From assembly GCF_030384665.1 (NCBI RefSeq), contig NC_083676.1, positions 620,001 through 684,000 on the forward strand: a DNA stretch of 64,000 bases, written 5' to 3'. Numbering within the stretch: position 1 is the first letter of the stretch; the number at the start of each line of letters is the position of its first letter. A program made the translations under genes and the position numbers. Shown here piece by piece: positions 54,623 through 63,895 of this stretch. This stretch comes from Lodderomyces elongisporus. Its lineage: Eukaryota > Ascomycota > Pichiomycetes > Serinales > Debaryomycetaceae. A model generated the notes under the pieces. The model was not told the origin of the DNA and made no database searches. It saw only the letters and a list, made by a program, of their open reading frames with translations.

Positions 54623-55428
54623 CTCAAATCCTTGCAAATCATGTTGTTTGAATGATTTGATATGGTTACCTAATATTTCAAGTAATTGATACATTGGTTG
54701 AGGCTACTGTTAAGCAGTATTGTCGACCAGGATATTGAATGATCATGACATTTCAATACCTTGGCATTTCAACATTTGGTCAATATCATTTATGAGAAGG
54801 ACCTGTGGAAGAGTAAATCTCCTATCCACGAATTAATAGCTTCACTATTGTGAACTACAGTTTAAAGGAGGAGCTACTCCTCATTGGAGAACTATGCGAG
54901 TTTAGTCCAATGGAACATAATGCATCGTAGTCATCGGGACGTATCCGAGACTACACCAGAAAATATCAAATAGCGTATACTGTCAACACTTTATGATGGA
55001 ATATTCACCCATCAGTTGACAAAGGGCGAAGGTTGTAGACGTTAGACAGAGTGCAACTATAGACCGAATAGAGTCGTGTCTGCTGACTTGGCTATAGTTT
55101 GAAGGCTGTACGTGTGATAGGCATGGCGTTGAAACGAGTACCGAAGATTGCACGGGTATAGGTGGCTACCCTCAATTGGTGCAAAGATCGAGGAAAGTAT
55201 TTTTAGGATAATGACCACATCCCTAATTTGGGTTTATATCATTTTTTTAAAAAAGACTTATTACATTCTAGAAGGTAAATAAGCACCGTTAAAGCAGCGT
55301 TTAAGAAATCATCATTACTGTCTACGGACTCATCTGAGTATGATGGTAGCAGACTAAACAAACTACACGGGTTATCGGTGAGGTAGAATTACACCAGATA
55401 AAAACGGCGGAGATGGTAACTACCGAGG

Positions 55429-55500
55429 GAAAGACTAAATTGCATCTCGCAAGAAAGACTATATAGCATCTTGAGAGAAAGACAGAATTGCATCCCGAAA
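55429..55500 (+). repeat. 24-bp tandem repeat in the element leader, three copies
   Basis: Units start GAAAGAC at 55429, 55453 and 55477 and share GCATC at the same offset. Degenerate but regularly spaced. Confidence 0.75.
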
Positions 55501-55519
55501 GAAGCAACCAATTATTATT

Positions 55520-55850
55520 ATGAAACTACAGTGTTTCAATAGGTCGTTCAATCATCACTTTATTAGAGATACTGACTTAGCGCCTGCTATATAGGAGGAG
55601 TCAAATCCGAGGCACTCATTTATTGTCGACAAAATTTTTAAGATGAGGCCAGGATACACGACTATGCGCTGGTGAAAAATTTTCACCCTACTCAACAAAA
55701 ATTGTTGTCCACGACCTCTTACTCGCGTGACGAGAACTATAAGTATTCCCGAGATTGATTGAACGAAACCCTTGATAATTTGGAACAAAGGGTTTATCTA
55801 CCATAAAAACATTTCACCAAAAAGTTTAACACCAAGTATATCACATATTA
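55520..55850 (+). repeat. Leader block A (related to block B at 57366)
   Basis: Starts with a hairpin GAAACTACAGTGTTTC (55532-55547), then shares with block B in order: GTTCAAT, GAGAT.CTGACTT, TGGTGAAAA, a TTCACC stretch, and a conserved stem-loop near 55764-55796 (AACCCTT...ATAATTTGGAAC...AAGGGTT), then TTTCACCAA. The Gag-like ATG follows about 100 nt after the stem-loop. Confidence 0.7.
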
Positions 55851-55898
55851 CATTCAAGCAAAATATTATTCCAAAAACTTGAAAAACTTCTACTACAA

Positions 55899-57125
55899 AT
55901 GTCATCTTCAACAAAAGATTCTAAGACCTCTAATCCTACTCCAAGGAGTATCAACCCTGGTCCAAGTAAACCAGACCTTGCTGGTGTCGACTCATCTTCA
56001 ATTTCCGGGCAGTCTATTTCTACCTCGGGAAGAGCCGATATGAGCGAAGGTGAAGATGAATCTCCTGGTTTGAAAAGGACAGAAGCTCCTCAAATAAATC
56101 AGGTTGAGATTAACGAGATCTTAGACTTGAAATCTGAGATGATGATGATGCAAGAGCAGATGAAACAAATGACTGCTATGTTTAAAGCCGCTATGATTCA
56201 AACAGTCCCGCAACTTAGCACTCCTGTACCAGCTAGGAACGATGAGGCTAACAAGGCCCAGATTTCGGATGATAACAACAGCATAACCCTGCCAACTGAC
56301 GTGCAAATGAAAGTTCATCCGGAAGAACACACATTTTCACCAGGACGTAACTTCCCTACCTCGAGGCCACACTCACTCGCTTCACCCTTGACTCACCAAT
56401 CCCGTCAAAGTGGTACTCCTAGTGCTTATGGATCTGATAGATCTGTTGCATCTTACGATGGTATCCTTTACCATGGAGAAGTAGTCCATAGCGGATTCTG
56501 GGTTGAAGGCCATGAAGAAGCTTGTCAAATCATAAACGAGGCAAGACAGAGGTACCCTCATGGGGAAGACGTCAGGGTAATTCCATACATTCGAGTCCCA
56601 GACATAGCTGTCGAAAAGGCATTCATGGCGTACTACGACAAACTCCTTGCCAAACAAGGGAGAACTCAAAATGACAATATGGCACTCGGTCAGTATGACA
56701 TTGCAAAACGTGTCCCTTTGAAGTTCTCCGATGAGGAAGGTTTCATGTTCTGGTTAAAGTCGGTTTTGTGGCACAAACACACCTACGGTGTTCCTGATAA
56801 GCTCATCATTAATGAGTTAAGGAACGGAGCTAATTTGACGAAGTCAGAGTCGTTGAAGGACATGATTGAGATGTCATGTAAGAGTGAGGGCCCCTTTGAA
56901 CAACCGGTGGTTGATTACTTACCTATCTTGGGCAATGGGGGCACTCCTCCAGAAACGAACCAAGTTACTGATGTTATGACTGCTATCCATGATGCTTTGA
57001 AAAAGAAACATAATCCTAGAGTGAAAATGACCATTATTGGTATTGCTGTCAAAAAGTATTTGAGGATCACCAATACATCTCACCTAGCACAGAAAACGAC
57101 GGAAAAGGTAGCTGCCGTGGGATGA
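55899..57125 (+). CDS. Gag-like protein of the LTR element
   Basis: A 408-residue protein, probably the virus-like-particle capsid of the retrotransposon. The N-terminal 170 residues are Ser/Pro/Thr-rich with a Met-rich helix (LDLKSEMMMMQEQMKQM, likely coiled coil). Residues about 190-400 form the folded part: GEVVHSGFWVEGHEEACQIINEARQRYPHG, YYDKLLAKQG, SDEEGFMFWLKSVLWHKHTYGVPDKLI, MTIIGIAVKKYLRI. No CCHC zinc knuckle is present, as in Ty1 Gag. The last dozen codons and the stop lie in the first copy of the 105-bp repeat. Assignment as Gag rests on position and overall character, not on a motif. Confidence 0.75.
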   Translation: MSSSTKDSKTSNPTPRSINPGPSKPDLAGVDSSSISGQSISTSGRADMSEGEDESPGLKRTEAPQINQVEINEILDLKSEMMMMQEQMKQMTAMFKAAMIQTVPQLSTPVPARNDEANKAQISDDNNSITLPTDVQMKVHPEEHTFSPGRNFPTSRPHSLASPLTHQSRQSGTPSAYGSDRSVASYDGILYHGEVVHSGFWVEGHEEACQIINEARQRYPHGEDVRVIPYIRVPDIAVEKAFMAYYDKLLAKQGRTQNDNMALGQYDIAKRVPLKFSDEEGFMFWLKSVLWHKHTYGVPDKLIINELRNGANLTKSESLKDMIEMSCKSEGPFEQPVVDYLPILGNGGTPPETNQVTDVMTAIHDALKKKHNPRVKMTIIGIAVKKYLRITNTSHLAQKTTEKVAAVG

Positions 57126-57384
57126 AGTTCCCGAAAGGATTTAACCAACTAATTTCATGAAACCTCAGTGTTTCGGGTGAGAAGATACACCTTTCAGAAA
57201 ACGACGGAAAAGGTAGCTGCCGTGGGACGAAGGTCCCGAAAGGATTTAACCAACTAATTTTATGAAACCTCAGTGTTTCGGGTGAGAAGATACACCTTTC
57301 AAAAACGACGGAGAAGGTAGCTGCCGTGGGACGAAAATCCCGAAAGGATTTAACCAACTAATTTTTTGAAACCTCAGTGTTTCT
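57090..57384 (+). repeat. 105-bp tandem repeat, three copies, at the 3' end of gag
   Basis: Units begin at 57090, 57195 and 57300 (last one shortened). Each contains GACGGAAAAGGTAGCTGCCG and ends with the hairpin GAAACCTCAGTGTTTC. Copy 1 supplies the gag C-terminus and stop, where TGA overlaps an ATG (ATGA, 57122-57125); the ATG is ACG in copies 2 and 3. Confidence 0.9.
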
Positions 57385-57690
57385 ACAGGACGTTCAATTA
57401 TTAGAGTATTGGAGATGCTGACTTTCCGTTTTTAGTAGTAGGGGAGTTTTTAACCGAAGTCTTGATATTTCGTCGACGAATTCCGAACAAACAGACCCAG
57501 GCGCGCGGCTAGTTGATGGTGAAAAGCTTTTTACTTCACCCAATGTATTGTCGACGTCGACTCGTAACCCACACGGCGCGAAAGATAATTATATCCCAAC
57601 AATAATTGAACAAAACCCTTAATAATTTGGAACGAAGGGTTTTCCTAGCATTTATCCTTTCACCAATTAAAATCCCAAATATAACATCAT
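57366..57690 (+). repeat. Leader block B (related to block A at 55520)
   Basis: Diverged copy of block A placed before the second ORF region. Keeps the initial hairpin (57368-57383) and the stem-loop near 57613-57645 (AACCCTT, loop ATAATTTGGAAC, AAGGGTT) although much of the sequence between has changed. Confidence 0.7.
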
Positions 57691-57729
57691 TATTGCATCA
57701 AAGTCCAGAATCACGCTTGAAGAAAGTGA

Positions 57730-58071
57730 CAAGAGACGAGTGACAAACAACGAAGGATTGAATTGATCACAGTTGATGACGTTCATGTATATTTGGTGTA
57801 CGCAGCCAATACCCGATCCGCAAAGAAGTTAGTGAAGGATTGGGCTTCAAAAAATACCCCTGTCCCCAGTGTGTTAAAATCTACTCGAAATAAATTGAGA
57901 GCTGACAAGGTGAAGCAGCTACTCAATGAAGTAGTCAGACAGCGACGGGAGGCTGAAGTAATGCGTCGCGAAAGCGCACCTCGTCCTGACATAGATCAAA
58001 CTATGCAGGATTCTCGACGAGACTTAGAGTCTAAGTCTCTGTCAACCGGGGATCATTCTCCAAACCCTTGA
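57730..58071 (+). pseudogene. Open frame without ATG in the LTR element
   Basis: Open from 57730 to a TGA at 58069-58071, but without an early ATG (first in-frame one only near 57961). It encodes a basic helical sequence (VYAANTRSAKKLVKDWASK, RADKVKQLLNEVVRQRREAEVMRRE). Not recognised. Could be a pol fragment, or be reached by splicing or frameshifting. Confidence 0.45.
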
Positions 58072-58114
58072 CTCGCATTTACCATTCCTGGAACTCCAGT
58101 TTCCCAAGGAAAGC

Positions 58115-58372
58115 ATGGAAGTAGATTTGGATTACGAATACGAAGAGCCTGACGCATCTGATGCTAGGTTCGATCCCTCTGCACTGGCAATGAACAAGGA
58201 ATTAGAAAACCTAGCCATGGAGGATGTCGTAAATCCAGATGAAGAACATAAGTCATTCTTATCCGGAGGCGAAGGAAATAGAAATGAACCTGTTCCTACA
58301 TCACATGAGAGTGGCAATATGCAGAGTCAAATATTAGAAATTAGAAAAGCATATTTATGCGAACGATCCTGA
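58115..58372 (+). CDS. Short acidic ORF in the LTR element
   Basis: 85 codons from an ATG, acidic (MEVDLDYEYEEPDASDARFDP). No domain recognised. Near its end the sequence continues more sensibly in the next frame into the integrase-like remnant, so it is probably part of a frameshifted former pol. Confidence 0.4.
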   Translation: MEVDLDYEYEEPDASDARFDPSALAMNKELENLAMEDVVNPDEEHKSFLSGGEGNRNEPVPTSHESGNMQSQILEIRKAYLCERS

Positions 58373-58587
58373 CACGAACGATTCAACGCAGGACGTAGAT
58401 TTAGCATTGTGTGTGGACCATACTACAGTACGCGAACGTATTGGGCTCACACCGCAATATTTGGTTTTTGGATTTGAAGGTATTCATTTGTTACAAACGT
58501 TGATGAGAACATTTCCCTTATTATTCGATAGAATTTCAGGAAATTGTCGAAACCTTTTGTTGCCGCTCCGCTCATCATTTAATAGGT
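58345..58587 (+). pseudogene. Probable integrase-tail remnant
   Basis: In one frame the sequence reads ALCVDHTTVRERIGLTPQYLVFGFEG, which resembles the segment after the catalytic Glu of Ty3/gypsy integrases (N-x-T-x-H-x-x-x-G-x-x-P-x-x-L-x-x-G). The upstream part of pol is missing. Assigned by pattern only. Confidence 0.45.
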
Positions 58588-58710
58588 AAGTTTTTGCTTT
58601 GCAGGGGGGGAGGCCACAACGGTTATCATCATATTGCACAGTTATTTTACCTCAAATCAATATTTTTCCAAAGTACAACTGAAATTAGGCCGTATCTTTC
58701 ATCTGACTTT

Positions 58711-58723
58711 GAAGGGGGGAAGA
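58711..58723 (+). promoter_or_regulatory. Polypurine tract
   Basis: GAAGGGGGGAAGA abuts the 3' LTR; the expected plus-strand primer. A second G-run (58602-58611, in GCAGGGGGGGAGG) lies 110 bp upstream and is not adjacent to an LTR. Confidence 0.75.
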
Positions 58724-59177
58724 TGTCACAGTGCGACACACACTGGACGCTCTGTGCCCTCGTTTCCGCTAAGTGAATATTTGGAAAATATTGCACGACA
58801 TAGGAAACTTGAAACTTCAAACAAGATGAGTTTATATAAATAGGAACGAGAAGTGGTAAAATTAACTTATCACTATTATATAGAAATATCGGTAAAATAT
58901 AGATTTTATACGGTCAACTACATTGAACACAAATCACTAGGTGAACGTGCAGAGTGTATACTCTCACGATTCTCCTTACTAGTGACTTTGTATGAGACAA
59001 TTTACTCTCTTAACTTATGAGCATTGAGACCTTTATAGGTGCGATCATTGACAATTACACTTAGTTGGAATATAGCCTATCAAGTCACGAACTCAAACCG
59101 CTGGTATCGGTGAGCTACCAGCTCAAACCGATGCTCAGCAGTCGTACACTTGTTACTTGTGACAGTGCTATGCGACA
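58724..59177 (+). repeat. 3' long terminal repeat (454 bp)
   Basis: Same length and, on reading through, same sequence as the 5' LTR. Immediately preceded by a polypurine tract. Confidence 0.95.
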
Positions 59178-59182
59178 AACAG
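59178..59182. repeat. Target-site duplication, right copy
   Basis: AACAG directly after the 3' LTR, matching 54142-54146. A 5-bp duplication is usual for Ty1 and Ty3 integrases. Confidence 0.9.
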
Positions 59183-60537
59183 CTAAACAAAATAAAGGTA
59201 GAATTAAGAAAAAAAATGGAAAAGAGAAAATTATTAAAAAAAATGAAACGAAAATAAAGGAGATAGTTGAAAAATGATTACAAGGAATATTGAAAGTTGA
59301 AAACTAAGAAAAAAGAACATTACTTAGCGCATAAAAGAGCACAAGAGAGAGAGTGTGTGTGTGTCTGAGTCTGAGTCTTTAAGTTTCTTAATGGTATACG
59401 GTTTGTCAATGGTAATTTCCTGATTAGGAAAACTAATCTTGTATCAGTAATGGAAATGGTAATTAGATATAGCGAGTATGGAAAATGAAATAAAAAAAAA
59501 AAAAATTGGTATAGACAGATATGAGCGCTACCAGCCGAATAAATAATTGCTAATAGCTTGTCTTTTTGATTTGTATTGGTGTCTAGGCAATGTACATTGG
59601 TTGGGACTCGGTATCGTCCATCTAAGCAGTGTGTAAATATTGGCTATTTAGTGTCATTGACAAATAGTAACAATGATATATGAATATATATATGATAATA
59701 TCTATTTATATATTCATATTCACGTCAATGTGAAATTTTTTAACTTCGACCCAACAAATTTTTTTTTTTTTTTTGATAAAAATAAAAAAATAAAAAAATA
59801 AAAAAATATCCAATCTCGGGCACAATGTTCAATGTTCAATGTTTCTTTTTATTTTTTTATTTTCTCTCCAATTGCTGTACTCCATTTTGTATTCGCAAGC
59901 CACGGTCTGGGGAACAACAGAAGCAATATTTTGATACAGTATCGTTTGTGTCAGAATTTATACACATATACATACACAAACCTTCTCTTCCACCACTAGC
60001 ACTACTGCTAATACTACTACTATTACTATTATCACAAACTCAAAGGAGGGGCAAAAGGGGTAATAGGTGTAAAACCCAAGGATTTAGACTCAATATATAT
60101 TAGCCTCAATTGATATTTTCTTTGAATCACCACCATTCCATTTGGCCCCTTTTTCTAATCTCTTTTATTTTTTTTTCTATTCTTTCAATTTATCAAACTT
60201 TCCCCTTTTTACCCATTCTACCCTTTCCACCCTATTTCCTTTTTTATTTTTTTTTTTTGGTCTTATTTCCAATTGTTCAATTCATTTGTTTTCTCACACT
60301 TATATACCCTCACTTCCTTTGTTTCCTTCTCATTTTCAAACCCTCTTTTTTCTTTACTTAGTTTGCAACAGGAAGTGCTGGCTTGCATAGCTCATTTTCG
60401 TCTTTTTCAATTTTTAAAAAAAAATTAATAAGAAAAAGAAAAAGAAACAGCGACGTGTGACGAATAACGATTGACGAGTAACAAGTGACAAGTAGCAAGT
60501 GAAGAGTGACACTTACCAACCTAATCACCATTTCAAG
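59183..60537. other. Intergenic, LTR element to the acyltransferase gene
   Basis: No gene supported. Contains GT repeat (59347-59362), a 13-bp inverted repeat ATATGAATATATA/TATATATTCATAT (59678-59690, 59707-59719), a T-run (59759-59774), and TACTAC-type triplets (60004-60032). The right half is the acyltransferase upstream region, with a T/C-rich stretch 60150-60350. Confidence 0.4.
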
Positions 60538-62958
60538 ATGTCTCATCCTTTGCAAGATATTTCCAATTCAGACTTTGATGTCAATATTCTTCATGACCCA
60601 TTGACCAACCCAAGCATCGACTTGAAATTCCCATTACCAATTGACAAGAAAACCTATGTTGATGTCGAAGACAACTATGAATCTCTTAGCCAGTCATTCA
60701 ACATCTTAAACTCTGCCTTCCGGTTGATTGTGGGTGGCTCCAAGTACGACAAGATCTACGCCAATAATGAGTACAAATTCTTCATCAACAAACACTCTGA
60801 CGAGTTTCGGGCAAAGTTTAAAAACTATATGACAAACAAATTGGAGAAAGATGACAAGAAATTGGACGAGATTGTTTACGACTTGGTCAATCAAGAACTC
60901 AACATGAAACTTATCAAGGCAGACGACTTCAAACTGAGGTTCAAGGAGGTTAAAGACTATATGGTAAAGTACTACAAAAAGAACAATGAAAAAAACTTGC
61001 CCACTTTTCCATCCCACAACTTTGTTAGATCAGCATACGTCACCGTGATGGCCATTATGCAAAGACTCTTCCCCAAGGGTGTTTGGGTCTCAAACCAAGA
61101 TTTATCCGATTTGTACAAAAAATACCTCGCTGACCCAATGTCGATTATTTGGACACCTTCACACCAATCCCACTTGGATTATATCATCCTTCATCTCATC
61201 TGTGTCCGTTTCCAAATGGCTACCCCGGCAGTGATTGCTGGTGAAAATTTAAACGTGGCAGTTGTTGGTGGCTTATTGAAAAACTTGGGTGCAGTGTTTA
61301 TTCCAAGAACATTCAACAATGACTTGTACACGGAGCGGAACTTGAACAATGTTATCGAATTCTTGTTGGTCAACAAAATTCCTTTTGAGGTTTTTATCGA
61401 AGGTACAAGATCAAGAGATGGGAAATTGTTGCTTCCCAAGTATGGTATATTGAAGAATCTCGTTTCTGTTTATATGAAACAGAGATTTGAAGAACATAAA
61501 CCTCAATTCAACATGTTGTTTCAACCTGTCTCTGTTACTTATGAAAGAGTCTATGAGAATGACGAGTTTTTAAAGGAATTAAAAGGTGAAGACAAGACGC
61601 AAGAAAGTTTATTTGGTATTTTATCGGTTGCGGCGAGCGCCTTTAGTAAGCCCAAGGATGAAGTTATCCGTGACAAATTGGGCTATACAGATAACAGTAC
61701 CAGAAAATTGACTGGTAAGATCTTTGTCAAACTCGGTGAGAGCTTCACATTATCCGAGTTTATCGATGACCCCGATATAAAGACTGAAAAAGAGGTTAAT
61801 CTCAAAAAGCTTGGATTTAAGATTTTACATGAAGTGAATAGAAACTCCTTCATTCCAGAAATCTCCATCATTGGAACTGCATTACAAGCATATAACTACT
61901 ATGCAAACAAGAGGGTGTTTACCATTGAGGAGTTAATCCCCGTATTGAGAATTGTCCTGGAGGCATTACTTCGTGAAAACGACTCATCAAAGACCAACAA
62001 GACAATCTTGCAAGATATGCTCAAGTGCACAGATGCCGAGTTATCGTCTTTGATTGTCAAGGAGATCACGTCGTTTTTTAGATATATCAAGGTCAACGAC
62101 AAGAAGGGGCTCATCAAGATTGAGTCGCCAATTGAATTGCTTTACTACAAGAACTTGACCATCCACTTGATTATTCAAAGATGTCTCATCATGTACATCA
62201 TTACATTACTCGATGGAACAGAATTTTGCAATAGACGCATTATAGGTAAATTGTTCTATATCCTTACTGGATTTCTCAAAAATGAATTTTTGTTTGACTA
62301 TGATGAAAATGATAGGAATGGCATGACTTTTATCATTGAAGACCTCACTGAGCTCGGCGTCATCACCAAGAACAAATCAGAGGACTCTGAGCTTTCCATT
62401 TACAAGATTTCAGATGCAAAGTATATCCGTTTATTTGCTAATTTGGCGCAGCCCTTCCTCGAATCTTATGTTGTGCTTATCTCTAACATTCTTGAAATGA
62501 CAACCAACTTGAAGTCAAACTATGCTAGGGCAAAACAACAAATAACCCACGATAAGCTTATCCTTGACGACGATGAGTTGCGCTACCCCACTACAAAGGG
62601 TTTGCTCAAGTACATTATTGAGCAACTGCGGAAGAAGGCGCAATTCCAAAGTTTGGAATCCATCAATAAACAATACTTGGTTTCCGACTTGTATTACCTC
62701 AATAACCTTCAATTGATCAAGATTTTTAAGAACAAAGCCAAGACGAAGGCATTTGTTCAGATTTTGAACCCAAGAGACTTGGCCGTATTGAATGCATTTT
62801 TGAATCAACTTTTGCAAGTTAACAGCAAAGAGAAGGACTTGCTTACAGATGAAATTAATGTCAACTATGTGATTGATATCACAAACAAGAATTTCGATAG
62901 GGATTACGACGAGCTCGAAAGGTTAACCAGACAAAGAGCTACATGGGCTAAACTTTAG
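60538..62958 (+). CDS. PlsB/GNPAT-type acyltransferase with peroxisomal C-terminus
   Basis: An 806-residue enzyme that should acylate glycerol-3-phosphate or dihydroxyacetone phosphate at sn-1. All four acyltransferase blocks are visible: HQSHLD (residues 209-214), GAVFIPRT (from 251), FIEGTRSRDGK (Glu about 288), FQPVSVTYERV (about 328). Block spacing and the PlsB-like sequence (AGENLNVAVVGGLLKNLGAVFIPR) match the GPAM/GNPAT/PlsB group, not the shorter Gat1/Gat2 (SCT1/GPT2) enzymes of yeast. The last residues WAKL end in AKL, a PTS1 peroxisomal signal, the same ending as mammalian GNPAT. No clear transmembrane segment. The ATG at 60538 is used; the longer frame begins with GTG. Substrate is inferred. 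Confidence 0.88.
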   Translation: MSHPLQDISNSDFDVNILHDPLTNPSIDLKFPLPIDKKTYVDVEDNYESLSQSFNILNSAFRLIVGGSKYDKIYANNEYKFFINKHSDEFRAKFKNYMTNKLEKDDKKLDEIVYDLVNQELNMKLIKADDFKLRFKEVKDYMVKYYKKNNEKNLPTFPSHNFVRSAYVTVMAIMQRLFPKGVWVSNQDLSDLYKKYLADPMSIIWTPSHQSHLDYIILHLICVRFQMATPAVIAGENLNVAVVGGLLKNLGAVFIPRTFNNDLYTERNLNNVIEFLLVNKIPFEVFIEGTRSRDGKLLLPKYGILKNLVSVYMKQRFEEHKPQFNMLFQPVSVTYERVYENDEFLKELKGEDKTQESLFGILSVAASAFSKPKDEVIRDKLGYTDNSTRKLTGKIFVKLGESFTLSEFIDDPDIKTEKEVNLKKLGFKILHEVNRNSFIPEISIIGTALQAYNYYANKRVFTIEELIPVLRIVLEALLRENDSSKTNKTILQDMLKCTDAELSSLIVKEITSFFRYIKVNDKKGLIKIESPIELLYYKNLTIHLIIQRCLIMYIITLLDGTEFCNRRIIGKLFYILTGFLKNEFLFDYDENDRNGMTFIIEDLTELGVITKNKSEDSELSIYKISDAKYIRLFANLAQPFLESYVVLISNILEMTTNLKSNYARAKQQITHDKLILDDDELRYPTTKGLLKYIIEQLRKKAQFQSLESINKQYLVSDLYYLNNLQLIKIFKNKAKTKAFVQILNPRDLAVLNAFLNQLLQVNSKEKDLLTDEINVNYVIDITNKNFDRDYDELERLTRQRATWAKL

Positions 62959-63847
62959 GAATCGAGAGTAGTGGTTGAAGAAACAATTTAGCAAACAGTC
63001 TGGAGCGGAAAAATGGGACACTCATTCGTTTTCATTGTTAGTTTTAGTATAATTCCTTTTCTTTCCTTTTCTTTCCTTTTCTTTCCTTTTCTTTTCTTTT
63101 CTTTCCTTTTTTTTATATCATATATCAAAACAAGTTTTATAAAACATAATATTGCATTTTTTTTAAAAAAAAAAACATTTCTTAATTCATATGGTGTAAC
63201 CCAAAAAACTAAATATTAAAAATTAAAAATTAAAATAAATAAATAAATGAAAAAAAGAGAGAGAGAGAGACACAAGTTGTCACATGACTTCATTTTGTAT
63301 TTTTCTTGAAAAAATCTATTAATTTCTTTTTCCTTTGTACTCTTTTGTTTTCCACGGAGATGAGGTCACGTGCTTCGGAGTAGTTTTGAAAGACACATTT
63401 GGCCTGTTTTTACCTTTAAATTTTAAAAACTTTAACGGTCAAACTTCACCAAAAAAAACAAAAAAATGTATCAGCACCCTCTTTCTCAAACGAATAAGAG
63501 TTTAAGAGAATGAACGAATGAATAACATGGAATCATAATTGAAAAGAAAGAAACATTTTCTTTTTTTCTAAAAAAAAAAAACCAGAGACTTAATATACCC
63601 AAAGTATAATAAAAAGTATCCATCCGTTTACGGAAAGCGCTATTTAAGGTAATAGCTACATCTCAAGTATAGAACAAAAGGGAAGGCGAGGCTTAATAAC
63701 AGATTTGATATCGAAACAATGCAATTCATTGGTCTAAGATCCTATCGGTGTGTCACAAACAGTACAGAATGGCTTATGTAAGAAGATGACTCAAACGATT
63801 GCAGGTAACCGAGCATTAGCCGCTGATTCTCCTACCTCTTCTCGCCA

Positions 63848-63895
<48 letters not shown>

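Larger units (their letters stand above)
54623..55898 (+). other. Long untranslated leader of the LTR element
   Basis: About 1.28 kb between the primer site and the Gag-like ORF with many stops in every frame. Contains a 24-bp triplicate (55429-55500) and leader block A (55520-55850). Probably RNA structural or packaging sequence. Confidence 0.5.
54147..59177 (+). mobile_element. LTR retrotransposon, apparently non-autonomous
   Basis: 5031-bp element bounded by two 454-bp direct LTRs that look identical by eye, flanked by the 5-bp target duplication AACAG (54142-54146 and 59178-59182). Internal parts in order: primer-binding-site candidate, 1.3 kb untranslated leader, Gag-like ORF, three 105-bp repeats, a second leader block related to the first, a short ORF without ATG, a further short ORF, a probable integrase-tail remnant, and a polypurine tract. 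The internal region (4.1 kb) shows no protease, reverse transcriptase or RNase H motif. Identical LTRs imply recent insertion, so mobility would need proteins from another element. Superfamily is uncertain; the possible integrase tail favours Ty3/gypsy. Confidence 0.9.

Noticed and set aside
57763..58071. 102-codon frame as an ordinary gene starting at 57763
   Set aside because: The first codon is TTG, not ATG, and the frame is open back to 57730 without any ATG. Treated as a start-less fragment of the LTR element.
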